A stretch of DNA of 64,000 bases from NCBI GenBank assembly GCA_963838385.1, contig CAWIRE010000001.1:62001-126000 (forward strand), given 5' to 3'. This document shows positions 26,924 to 34,467 of this stretch, piece after piece. A program made the position numbers and the translations under genes. Position 1 is the stretch's first letter; every line of letters begins with the position of its first letter. The notes beneath the pieces are model-generated. The model had not been told where the DNA came from. It made no database searches and saw only the letters and a program-made list of their open reading frames with translations. This stretch comes from DAHUYF01 sp963838385 (GTDB lineage Bacteria > Pseudomonadota > Alphaproteobacteria > ATCC43930 > CGMCC-115725).

Positions 26924-27850
26924 CTATGCAGCCAGCAGCGCCCGCACATGGGCGGCGGCGCTGGCGGCCAGCGCGTCGAGGTCGTAGCCGCCTTCGAGGG
27001 TGGAGACGAGGCGGCCCTCGCAATGCCGCGCGGCACACGCCATCAGCCGCTCGGTGACCCAGGCGTAATCCGCCTCGACCAGCATGAGCTGGGCCAGGGG
27101 ATCGGCGCGATGGGCGTCGAACCCCGCCGAGATCAGGATGAAATCGGGCCGGAAATCCTCCAGCGCCGGCAGGATGAACTCGTTGAAGGCGCGGCGGAAC
27201 TCGGCCGAGCCCGACATCGGCCGCAGCGGCACGTTGACGACGTTGCCGACCCCGGTCTCGCTGCGCGCGCCGGAGCCCGGATAGAGCGGCGACTGGTGGG
27301 TGGAGGCGTAGAAGACATGCGGGTTGTTCTCGAAGATCGCCTGCGTGCCGTTGCCGTGATGGACGTCGAAATCGATGATCGCGGCCCGCTCCAGCCCGTG
27401 CAGCTGGCGCACGCGCTGGGCGCCGATGGCGACGCTGTTGAAGACGCAGAAGCCCATGGCATGGTCGGCCTCGGCGTGATGGCCGGGCGGGCGCACGGCG
27501 CAGAAGGCGTTGTCGGCCTCGCCCGCCACCACGGCGTCGACCGCGGCGCACACCGCGCCCACCGCGCGCAGCGCCGCCTCGCCCGAGCGCGGCGACAGCA
27601 CGGTGTCGGCGTCGAGCGCGGCATGGCCGCGCTGCGGCACCGCCGCCAGCACCGCCTCGATGTAGGCGCGGGGATGGACGCGCGCCACCTCGTCGAGCTC
27701 GGCCAGGGGCGCCTCGCGCCGCTGGGCGGCGGCGAATTCCGCCTGGTCGAGGGCGGCCAGGACGGCGCGCAGCCGATCCGGCGATTCCGGGTGATAGCTG
27801 CCGGGATCGTGCTCCAGGCAGGCCTGGTGGCTATAGATCAGCGTCGTCAT
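26924..27850 (-). CDS. Histone deacetylase family protein (acetylpolyamine amidohydrolase-like)
   Basis: A 308-residue Zn-dependent amidohydrolase of the arginase/deacetylase fold. The active site is visible in VRPPGHHAEADHAMGFCVFN (tandem His) and IDFDVHHGNGTQAIF (Asp and His metal ligands), with ISAGFDAHRADPLA carrying the third ligand. LEGGYD near the end positions the catalytic Tyr. Class II-like bacterial members deacetylate polyamines or other acetylated small molecules. The ATG at 27850 begins MTTLIYSHQACLEHDPG. It is divergent from the TAXI gene. Confidence 0.9.
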   Translation of the reverse strand: MTTLIYSHQACLEHDPGSYHPESPDRLRAVLAALDQAEFAAAQRREAPLAELDEVARVHPRAYIEAVLAAVPQRGHAALDADTVLSPRSGEAALRAVGAVCAAVDAVVAGEADNAFCAVRPPGHHAEADHAMGFCVFNSVAIGAQRVRQLHGLERAAIIDFDVHHGNGTQAIFENNPHVFYASTHQSPLYPGSGARSETGVGNVVNVPLRPMSGSAEFRRAFNEFILPALEDFRPDFILISAGFDAHRADPLAQLMLVEADYAWVTERLMACAARHCEGRLVSTLEGGYDLDALAASAAAHVRALLAA

Positions 27851-28005
27851 CGCACCTCCGCCCCCAAAACCAGTCTGGCACATCCCTCGCCGGGTCTGCC
27901 ATGCGGATCGTCGGGCTTGCCCGGTCCCGCAGCGGCCGCCAGTATAGGCGCCGCCGCGCGGGGGCAGCACCGAAAGTCGAGAGCGAGCGGGCGGGAGGCG
28001 CAAGC

Positions 28006-28980
28006 GTGAAGCAAGCATGTGCGGCGGTCTGCAGCGCCGTTCTCCTGCTGCTGTCGGCCCTGCCCGGCCGCGCCGCCGACGCCCCGCCGACGATCGTCGT
28101 CCACGCCGGCAAGACCGACAGCCTCAGCCATGCGCTGGCGGTGCAGTTCGCCGAGGCGCTGGCGCAGGGCAACAACGCGCTCACCGTCCAGGTCGAGGAG
28201 AGCCAGGGCTCGGTGCAGAACATCGTGGACGCGCTCCATGGCGGCGCCCATTACGTCTTCACCACGCCCCCCAACCTCATCATCCAGGCCGAGCGCGGCG
28301 AGAAGCCCTTCCGCAAGGATGCGCATTACCGCCGCATCCGCGCCCTCTTCCCGGTGCCGCCGCTGACGCTCCACTGGCTGGTGCGCGCCGACAGCGGCAT
28401 CAAGGATTTCGCCGGCCTGGCGGGCAAGAGCCTGGTGCCGGGCAGCAAGGGCAGCTTCAGCGAGCGCCAGACGGTTTCCGCCCTGCACGCGCTCGGCCTC
28501 GAGCAGCGCGTGCAGCTCATCGACATCGATCCCGCCGGGGCGCAGGCGGCGCTGGCCGGCGGCCAGGTGGTGGGGGTGGCGCTGGCCGGCACGGTGCCGC
28601 TGCCGGCGGTGCGCAATCTCGCCAAGACGACGCCGCTCCGCCTCCTCGGCCTCACCCGTGCCGAGCTCGCCAAGGTGCTGGCCGCCGATGACAGCGTCGT
28701 GGCGCAGCCCATCCCGGCCGGGACGTATCCCGGCCAGCAGGCGGCGGTGATGAGCATCGCGCTCCCCACCGGGGTCTACACCACCACGGTCATGAGCGAG
28801 GCCACCGCCTATGCGATCACCAAGGCGTTCTGGTCGCAGAAATGGGCGCTCGGCCAGCGCAACCCGCCCTGGAGCCTGGTGACCCCGGCCTCGCTCGCCG
28901 AGCTCGGCGTCAGGCTGCACCGCGGCGCGCTGCGCTATTATCGCGAGGCCGGCATCAAGGTGCCGGAGGCGCTGAGATAG
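28006..28980 (+). CDS. TAXI-family TRAP transporter solute-binding protein
   Basis: A 324-residue periplasmic binding protein with signal peptide AAVCSAVLLLLSALPGRAAD. TAXI-type features are ALAVQFAEALAQGNNALTVQ, GSVQNIVDALHGGAHYVFTT, SLVPGSKGSFSERQTVSALH and the late VMSIALPTGVYTTTVMSEAT. GTG at 28006 follows GGGAGG. No TRAP membrane subunits are in the window. It is followed 22 bases later by a FAD oxidoreductase. The ligand, often a dicarboxylate or amino acid in this family, is unknown. Confidence 0.82.
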   Translation: MKQACAAVCSAVLLLLSALPGRAADAPPTIVVHAGKTDSLSHALAVQFAEALAQGNNALTVQVEESQGSVQNIVDALHGGAHYVFTTPPNLIIQAERGEKPFRKDAHYRRIRALFPVPPLTLHWLVRADSGIKDFAGLAGKSLVPGSKGSFSERQTVSALHALGLEQRVQLIDIDPAGAQAALAGGQVVGVALAGTVPLPAVRNLAKTTPLRLLGLTRAELAKVLAADDSVVAQPIPAGTYPGQQAAVMSIALPTGVYTTTVMSEATAYAITKAFWSQKWALGQRNPPWSLVTPASLAELGVRLHRGALRYYREAGIKVPEALR

Positions 28981-29002
28981 GACTGCCATAGGAGAAGGCC
29001 GC

Positions 29003-30134
29003 TTGGCCGTCGATTTCCTGGTGCTGGGCGGCGGCATGGCCGGCGCCGCGGCGGGGTACTTCCTGGCCGAGCGCGGCCGCGTGCTGATCCTCGAGCGCGA
29101 GGCGGTCGCGGGCTACCATTCGACCGGCCGCTCCGCGGCGCTCTACACCGAGACCTACGGCAACGACGCGATCCGCGCGCTCACCGTGGCGAGCGGCCGC
29201 TTCTTCCGCGCGCCGCCGCCGGGCTTCGCCGAAGGGCCGCTGCTGCGCCCACGCGGCGTGCTGATGGTGGCGCCGGCGGAGGATGCGGCGCGGTTCGAGG
29301 CGGCGCTCGCGGCCGGACGGCGGTTTGCCCCGGGGCTCGCCGTGCTCGGCGTCGCCGAGGCGCGCGCGCTCTGCCCGGTGCTGCGCGAGGACTGGCTCGC
29401 CCATGCCTTCCTCGAGCCCGAGGCGATGGACCTGGACGTGCATGCGATCCATCAGGGCTTCTTGCGCGGCCTGCGCGCGCGCGGCGGCAGGCTGCTGATG
29501 CAAGCGGCGCCGCGCGCGATCGCCCGGCGCGACGGGCTGTGGCAGGTCGAGACGGCGGCGGGGAGCTTCGCCGCGCCGGTGCTGGTGGACGCGGCCGGCG
29601 CCTGGGCCGACGAGGTCGCGGCGGCGGCAGGGGTCGCGCCGGTCGGGCTGCAGCCGCTGCGGCGCACCGTCCTCATCGTCGCGGCGCCGGCGGGCGCCGC
29701 GGTCGATCGCTGGCCGATGGTCGTCAACGTCGCCGAGAGCTTCTATGTCAAGCCGGAGACCGGGAAGCTGCTGCTCTCGCCCGCCGACGAGACGCCGCTG
29801 CCGCCGCAGGACGTGCAGCCGGACGACCTCGACGTGGCGCTGGCGGTGGCGCGCGTCACCGCCGCGACCCGGCTCGAGATCCGCCGCATCGAGCGCAAAT
29901 GGGCGGGCTTGCGCACCTTCGCCCCGGACCGGACGCTGGTGCTCGGCCCCGACGCGTCCGCGCCGGGCTTCGTGTGGATGGCGGGCCAGGGCGGCTACGG
30001 CATCCAGACCGCCCCCGCCGCCGGCGCCGCGCTCGGCGGCGCTCGCCACGGGCGAGGCTCTCCCGGCAGATCTCGCGGCGCTGGGGCTGAGCGCGGCGCA
30101 GCTCCTGCCCGACCGGCTGCGCCGCGCGGGGTGA
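29003..30134 (+). CDS. FAD-dependent oxidoreductase (D-amino-acid oxidase/glycine oxidase type), C-terminal frameshift
   Basis: A DAO-family flavoenzyme that probably oxidises an amine or amino acid. The FAD motif is DFLVLGGGMAGAAAGYFLAE and later parts are VDAAGAWADEVAAAAG and GLRTFAPDRTLVLGP. The frame is lost after GYGIQTAPAAGAAL. Removing one base near 30034-30038 restores the usual ending AALATGEALPADLAALGLSA and a stop at 30132-30134, only 3 bases from the proposed end of the convergent cupin gene. As sequenced, the frame runs on to 30244. Confidence 0.85.
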
Positions 30135-30137
30135 GCG

Positions 30138-30504
30138 TCAGATCCAGAACGTCGTTCTCGGCGGTGCGCTCGCCGCCGGCATCGCCGGTGTTGCGCACGC
30201 CCTTGGGCTCGATCAGCAAGAGCCTCACCTCGCGCGCAGCATAGGGCTTGTGCTCGACGCCCTTCGGCACGACGAACATCTCCCCGTCGCGCAGCTCGAC
30301 CGCGCCGTCGCGGAAATCGATCCGCAGCACGCCCGCGATGACGATGAAGGTCTCGTCCGTGTCCTTGTGGTCGTGCCAGACGAAGTCGCCCTCGAGCTTC
30401 ACGAGCTTGAACTGGTAGTCGTTCATCTCGGCAATGACCTTGGGCTGCCAGGGCTCGTCGAACAGCCGGAACTTCCGGCCGAAATTGATCGCCTCGTAGC
30501 TCAT
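30138..30504 (-). CDS. Cupin domain protein, with an apparent frameshift at its last codons
   Basis: A small single-domain cupin of about 121 residues. The metal-binding motifs are WHDHKDTDETFIVIAG and a later GVEHKPYA. Close family members end with NDVWI. Here the frame reads NDVLDLTLTP and runs on because of one extra base at about 30148-30149; removing it gives DVWI and a stop at 30138. As sequenced, the protein would read into the FAD oxidoreductase gene. The function is unknown; related cupins may be isomerases or regulators. Confidence 0.82.
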
Positions 30505-30578
30505 CGGACCTCCCGCGCCCGTCGCCGACCCCAGGCTTCGTGCGCTTCGTTACGCATCCGGCACGTCGCGCTCACGAT

Positions 30579-30618
30579 TCCGTGAACGGGCATGCCGGTC
30601 CGTGAACGGGCATGCCGG
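30579..30618. repeat. Exact 20-bp tandem duplication
   Basis: TCCGTGAACGGGCATGCCGG occurs twice in direct succession (30579-30598 and 30599-30618) in the gap between the cupin and the histidine kinase genes. It contains a short palindrome, GGCATGCC. It could be a recent slippage event or paired binding sites for the divergent promoters. Confidence 0.7.
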
Positions 30619-30739
30619 CCGCCGGCATCGCCACGGCTAATCGGCCCTTAACCGGTCGTCCCCATAGTCGGGGGCCGCATCGAATTTTCCGCCGCTTCGC
30701 CGGGTCAAAGCTTGGGCATTCGAGCCAGAGGGCACTTCC

Positions 30740-32215
30740 TTGCTCCACCGATTTGACATCAAGCACTTCGCGGGATCGCGGACGGGACGCGGCTATCTCA
30801 CCTTCATCCTGTTCTGCGCGCTTTTTTCCTTCGGCATCGGCTATGCCTTCTACCAGGCGAACCTGCATTTCTACACCGTGAGCAAGCGCGAGGAGAAGAT
30901 CACCGCGCTGCAGCTGGTGGACGCCTTCGTGAACCAGTACTCGGACATCAGGAACGAGCTCCGCAGCGAGAAGGCGCCGGTGCCGGCCACCTTCCGCGCC
31001 CATGCCATCGAGCTCTTCAACCGCTCGCGCGACGGCGATCACGTGCTGCGCCTCGATCTCGTCGGCCGGCCTGGACGTGCCATCGTGACGCCGCCGCGCG
31101 ACAAGGCCATGGCCGAGATCGTCGAGCAGTTCGCGCGCTCGCCCGATCCGCAGCCGCAATCCGGCTTCATCGAGGTCGGCGGCCATACCATCTTTCGCAC
31201 GATGTATCCGTCGCTGGCCACGCAGCAGAGCTGCGTCGATTGCCACAACCGCCTGCAGCACGGCGCGCCGCCCTGGAAGCTCAACAACGTCATGGGAGCG
31301 TTCTCGATCGATGTCCCGGCCGGGCCCTTCCTGCGCGGCAATCTCCTGCAGAGCCTGGCCATGGGCCTGGGCGCGTTCCTCGCGCTGGGCACGGTCAGCC
31401 TGTGGATCGCGCTCCTCTCCTACCATCGCAGCCGCGAGCGCGAGGCGACCTTCAGCGCGGTGCAGCGGGCGAAGGAGGAGGCCGAGGCGGCAAGCCGCTC
31501 CAAATCCGAGTTCCTCGCCAATATGAGCCATGAGCTGCGCACCCCGCTCAACGCGATCATCGGCTTTTCCGATGTCATGGCGGACGAGAAGTTCGGCCCG
31601 CTGGGCAGCGGGCGCTACGTGCAATACAGCCGCGATGTCGGCGACAGCGGGCGGCATCTGCTGAACCTGATCAACGACGTGCTCGACATCTCCAAGGTCG
31701 AGTACGGCAAGCTCGAGCTGATCGAGGAGGCCGTCGACCTCGCCGAGATCATCGACGGCTCCCTCCGTCTGGTGCGCGAGCGCGCGGACGCCGCCGAGGT
31801 CGCGCTGGCGGTCGAGATGCCGGCGCCGCTGCCGCCGCTCTGGGCGGACAGCCGCCGCATCAAGCAGATCCTGCTCAACCTGCTGTCGAACGCCATCAAG
31901 TTCACCCCGCCCGGCGGCCAGGTCCGCCTGCGCGCCGTCGCGCGCGAGGACGGGCTCGTCCTCGCCGTCGAGGATAGCGGGATCGGCATGGACGCGACCG
32001 GCCTCGAGCTGGCGATGCGTCCCTTCGGCCAAGTCGACAGCAAGCTCGCCCGCAAATACTCCGGCACCGGCCTCGGCTTGCCGCTGAGCAAGGCCTTCGT
32101 CGAGCTGCATGGCGGGACGCTCGAGGTCGAGAGCCGCCCGGGCGAGGGAACCGTGGTCACCGTCACGCTGCCCCGCCGCCGGATCATCGCCAACCGGGCC
32201 GAGACGGCGGCGTGA
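30740..32215 (+). CDS. Sensor histidine kinase with c-type heme-binding DUF3365-like periplasmic domain
   Basis: A 491-residue membrane kinase. The first membrane segment (TFILFCALFSFGIGYAFYQ) is followed by a periplasmic domain of about 170 residues like DUF3365/Tll0287. It contains SCVDCHN, a CxxCH heme attachment motif at residues 165-169. A second membrane segment near 205-228 leads to the H box SHELRTPLNAIIGFSDVM (His near 264) and an ATPase domain with LLNLLSNAIKFTPPGG, EDSGIGM and SGTGLGLPLSKAF. The start is TTG. Sensing redox state or a gas through heme is inferred. No partner regulator is adjacent. Confidence 0.85.
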   Translation: MLHRFDIKHFAGSRTGRGYLTFILFCALFSFGIGYAFYQANLHFYTVSKREEKITALQLVDAFVNQYSDIRNELRSEKAPVPATFRAHAIELFNRSRDGDHVLRLDLVGRPGRAIVTPPRDKAMAEIVEQFARSPDPQPQSGFIEVGGHTIFRTMYPSLATQQSCVDCHNRLQHGAPPWKLNNVMGAFSIDVPAGPFLRGNLLQSLAMGLGAFLALGTVSLWIALLSYHRSREREATFSAVQRAKEEAEAASRSKSEFLANMSHELRTPLNAIIGFSDVMADEKFGPLGSGRYVQYSRDVGDSGRHLLNLINDVLDISKVEYGKLELIEEAVDLAEIIDGSLRLVRERADAAEVALAVEMPAPLPPLWADSRRIKQILLNLLSNAIKFTPPGGQVRLRAVAREDGLVLAVEDSGIGMDATGLELAMRPFGQVDSKLARKYSGTGLGLPLSKAFVELHGGTLEVESRPGEGTVVTVTLPRRRIIANRAETAA

Positions 32216-32244
32216 GCTAGTCGTGGCCGCGCGCGGCAGCGCGG

Positions 32245-32637
32245 TCACGAGCGACGCGCCGATATTCTTTCTATGAACGCCTCTATGTCGGCCTGAGAGT
32301 AACCGAGCAGGCTTCCGATCATCCGCTCAAGTCCTTCATCCCAGCCGCCTTGCCGCGCGTATATATTGCGAAGCAGCAGCATCGCATCGATCCGCCACGC
32401 CTCGTTGGGCAAGGCATAAAGCACGCATCTGATCTTGAGGTTCTCCCGGCGATTGTCGATGGCCGGTGCAGGCTCGAAGGCTTCGCGCATTATCATGCGA
32501 CCGGCGCGCACATGAGGTCGGAAATCATCCTCCGGGATGAAGCCGCTCTCGACAGGCCAAACTTCGGTGAACATGGCGAGCGGCTTTTCGCCAGCGAGCA
32601 TAAGCTCAAGTTCACGCTGTTCATGTGGCCCGTTCAT
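32245..32637 (-). CDS. Hypothetical protein downstream of the Rhs locus
   Basis: A 130-residue soluble protein, MNGPHEQRELELMLAGEKPL at the start and ending IEAFIERISARRS. It contains IRCVLYALPNEAWRIDAMLL and a helical C-terminus, GWDEGLERMIGSLLGYSQAD. It is the last minus-strand gene of the toxin locus, separated from it by the 285-bp inverted-repeat element. It may be a further immunity protein, but the sequence gives no family that I recognise. Confidence 0.6.
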   Translation of the reverse strand: MNGPHEQRELELMLAGEKPLAMFTEVWPVESGFIPEDDFRPHVRAGRMIMREAFEPAPAIDNRRENLKIRCVLYALPNEAWRIDAMLLLRNIYARQGGWDEGLERMIGSLLGYSQADIEAFIERISARRS

Positions 32638-32695
32638 CGTGTCCCTGACCGATTTGCTTCCAACTTCGATACGGTACGCTATTGATCCGTCGGGG

Positions 32696-32980
32696 AATTA
32701 CGGTGACAGTTTACCTTTACGAAACAGATCATGGTGCGATGCAGGTTTGCGTCCACGCGGCTTTAGGCCGCGCTTGCGCAGCTTCGAGCGGCTGCGGAAA
32801 GGTGGGCTCCGGCGGCCTGATCGACATATCCGAACGGTCGACCGGCGGTCTTCGCGCAGCGTAGCGGCGTGAATGCGTCGCCTGCTCGAACGTCTCTCGC
32901 GCCAGGGATGACCAAGCGCACGACGCGGATCGTGGCCGAACATCGCGCAGCCCGTTAGAGGGTAAGCTGTCACCGTAATT
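32696..32980. mobile_element. MITE-like element with 20-bp terminal inverted repeats
   Basis: The ends are AATTACGGTGACAGTTTACC (32696-32715) and GGTAAGCTGTCACCGTAATT (32961-32980), inverted copies with one mismatch. The 285-bp element has no complete gene. On the minus strand it encodes a remnant, KLRKRGLKPRGRKP, of the sort seen at the end of some transposases. No clear target duplication is seen. Such ends resemble those near REP-associated tyrosine transposases, but that link is from memory of the motif only. Confidence 0.6.
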
Positions 32981-32995
32981 GAAAACAGATGCGTG

Positions 32996-33331
32996 TTAAC
33001 TCCTCGTCCAGTCGATGTCCTGAGAGTGATCGGCCGCATCATCAATCTTTTCGAGCACCATTAATTTCAAATTGTCTGCGGCGGCCCGCACACGCTTCGT
33101 TGCCTGTTCGTCGAGATGCACCGAACCGCGAAACAATGCGACAGCGTGCGCATCCTCGATTTTTCCCCAGTAGCTGAGGAAGGTTTGTTTCCATGACGCT
33201 TCGGCACCCTCCAGCGCATTGAGGAGGCCTTCGAGATCACGAACCAACACATCCATTGGGATGAGCCCACTTTCGAAGGCATTGAGCCGGTCGAGCATCA
33301 GGCGATATTGTCTTTGATCGTACTCGGACAT
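32996..33331 (-). CDS. Probable immunity protein for the orphan Rhs toxin
   Basis: A 111-residue acidic, helical protein (MSEYDQRQYRLMLDRLNAFE at the start). It lies 2 bases downstream of the orphan Rhs C-terminal cassette on the same strand, the classic place of the cognate immunity gene. No enzyme motif or signal peptide is seen, as expected for a cytoplasmic antidote. The assignment rests on position and size. Confidence 0.65.
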   Translation of the reverse strand: MSEYDQRQYRLMLDRLNAFESGLIPMDVLVRDLEGLLNALEGAEASWKQTFLSYWGKIEDAHAVALFRGSVHLDEQATKRVRAAADNLKLMVLEKIDDAADHSQDIDWTRS

Positions 33332-33333
33332 TT

Positions 33334-34203
33334 CTAGTGACCTGGCCTAACAGTTATTACATTGCCGGCAGATTGATCGGTGACGATGGTAATATTATTG
33401 GTCGGATCGTAATGCTCGACGGTTCCGGGCTCGTCTCCGGATGATTGTATTCCATTCTGAATGGCTTGGTCGACGGCGCTTGGGGGTATCCCGCGATTTT
33501 GCATCTGGTCTAAAGCATGGCCCGAGTATGGTACTCCGTTTACTTCGCCGGGTGAGTTGCGCGGGGGGCAGGACGTGGCTTGTAGCGGCGCCCGCTTGCT
33601 TCCTGAAAAGCTGGACGCTGGTGGGCAATTTTGCGGACCCAATAGCGGTTTCGGTATTTGTTCAGCTCGGCCTGGGCTTAGCTCTGACGGTCGCGCCGCG
33701 CCCAGCGGAGGGGCGGGATGCTCAGCTGATTCATCTCCATCGCCAGCGAGGCCGAACCTATCAGTCGACGAAAGCGGATTCCCATCTATATAGGCGTATG
33801 TATTCACCCCTCCCGCGAGCCCGATGGGGTCACTCTCCGCATACCGCCCGACGCCGGGATCATAGTCCCGGAAAAAGTTGTAATTGAGCCCCGTCTCCGC
33901 ATCGGCATATTGTCCGGGAAAGTGGAAATTCTCCGTCACGCCCGCGCTGAGCTGCGCCACCCAGCCGAAAGGCGCCAGCGCCGCGTCCCAGACGACGTTC
34001 TGGCCGCCATCGGTGATGCGCTGCGGCGTGCCGAGATGGTCGGGATGCACGAAATAAAGCGCGCCGCCGGCCGCGTAGCCCACCGGCAGATCGTCGAGCC
34101 AGAGATGCTCGCGCAGCACGTTGCCCAGCGCGTCGCTCTCGGCGATGAGATGGTGGGCGCGGTCATAATGGAAAACCGTCACGCCCGCGGCCGCGCTCTC
34201 CAA
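33334..34203 (-). CDS. Orphan Rhs C-terminal cassette with DUF4258-like toxin domain
   Basis: A 289-residue fragment. Residues 1-150 repeat the end of the Rhs core (GVTVFHYDRAHHLIAESDAL ... NFFRDYDPGVGRYAESDPIG), nearly identical to the same part of the full Rhs gene upstream. The tail differs completely and contains YSGHALDQMQNRGIPPSAVD and DPTNNITIVTDQSAGNVITV, which looks like a DUF4258 or related small RNase-type toxin. It lacks an export signal, so it is a displaced cassette that could be swapped onto the main gene by recombination. Confidence 0.75.
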   Translation of the reverse strand: MESAAAGVTVFHYDRAHHLIAESDALGNVLREHLWLDDLPVGYAAGGALYFVHPDHLGTPQRITDGGQNVVWDAALAPFGWVAQLSAGVTENFHFPGQYADAETGLNYNFFRDYDPGVGRYAESDPIGLAGGVNTYAYIDGNPLSSTDRFGLAGDGDESAEHPAPPLGAARPSELSPGRAEQIPKPLLGPQNCPPASSFSGSKRAPLQATSCPPRNSPGEVNGVPYSGHALDQMQNRGIPPSAVDQAIQNGIQSSGDEPGTVEHYDPTNNITIVTDQSAGNVITVRPGH

Positions 34204-34214
34204 TGGAGGAGCCT

Positions 34215-34457
34215 TTACATCACTCTTCCGTACTTGTTGATGTTTTCTTCCACTTCTTCCTTCAATTTGGGGAAAGAAGCGAACACGCGGTTAGTCAGTT
34301 CAGTATTGATGCCGTCCATTGCCTTCGCGACAGCCATCGCGAAGGCCTTATACTCTCGTCCGTTGCAGTGCTCCTTCAGGAGGGGCAGCAGGTCCTGGAG
34401 CTGAGCAGCGCTGCGGAACGCGACTCTCACGACGTGCTGGGCTAGTTCTTTGTCCAT
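34215..34457 (-). CDS. Probable immunity protein for the main Rhs toxin
   Basis: An 80-residue helical protein, MDKELAQHVVRVAFRSAAQL at the start. The ATG at 34457 has AGAGG 6 bases upstream and lies 10 bases after the Rhs stop, between the main gene and the orphan cassette. The position points to immunity against the short Cys-rich C-terminus of the main Rhs protein. The sequence alone does not identify a family. Confidence 0.65.
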   Translation of the reverse strand: MDKELAQHVVRVAFRSAAQLQDLLPLLKEHCNGREYKAFAMAVAKAMDGINTELTNRVFASFPKLKEEVEENINKYGRVM

Positions 34458-34467
34458 TTTTACCTCT

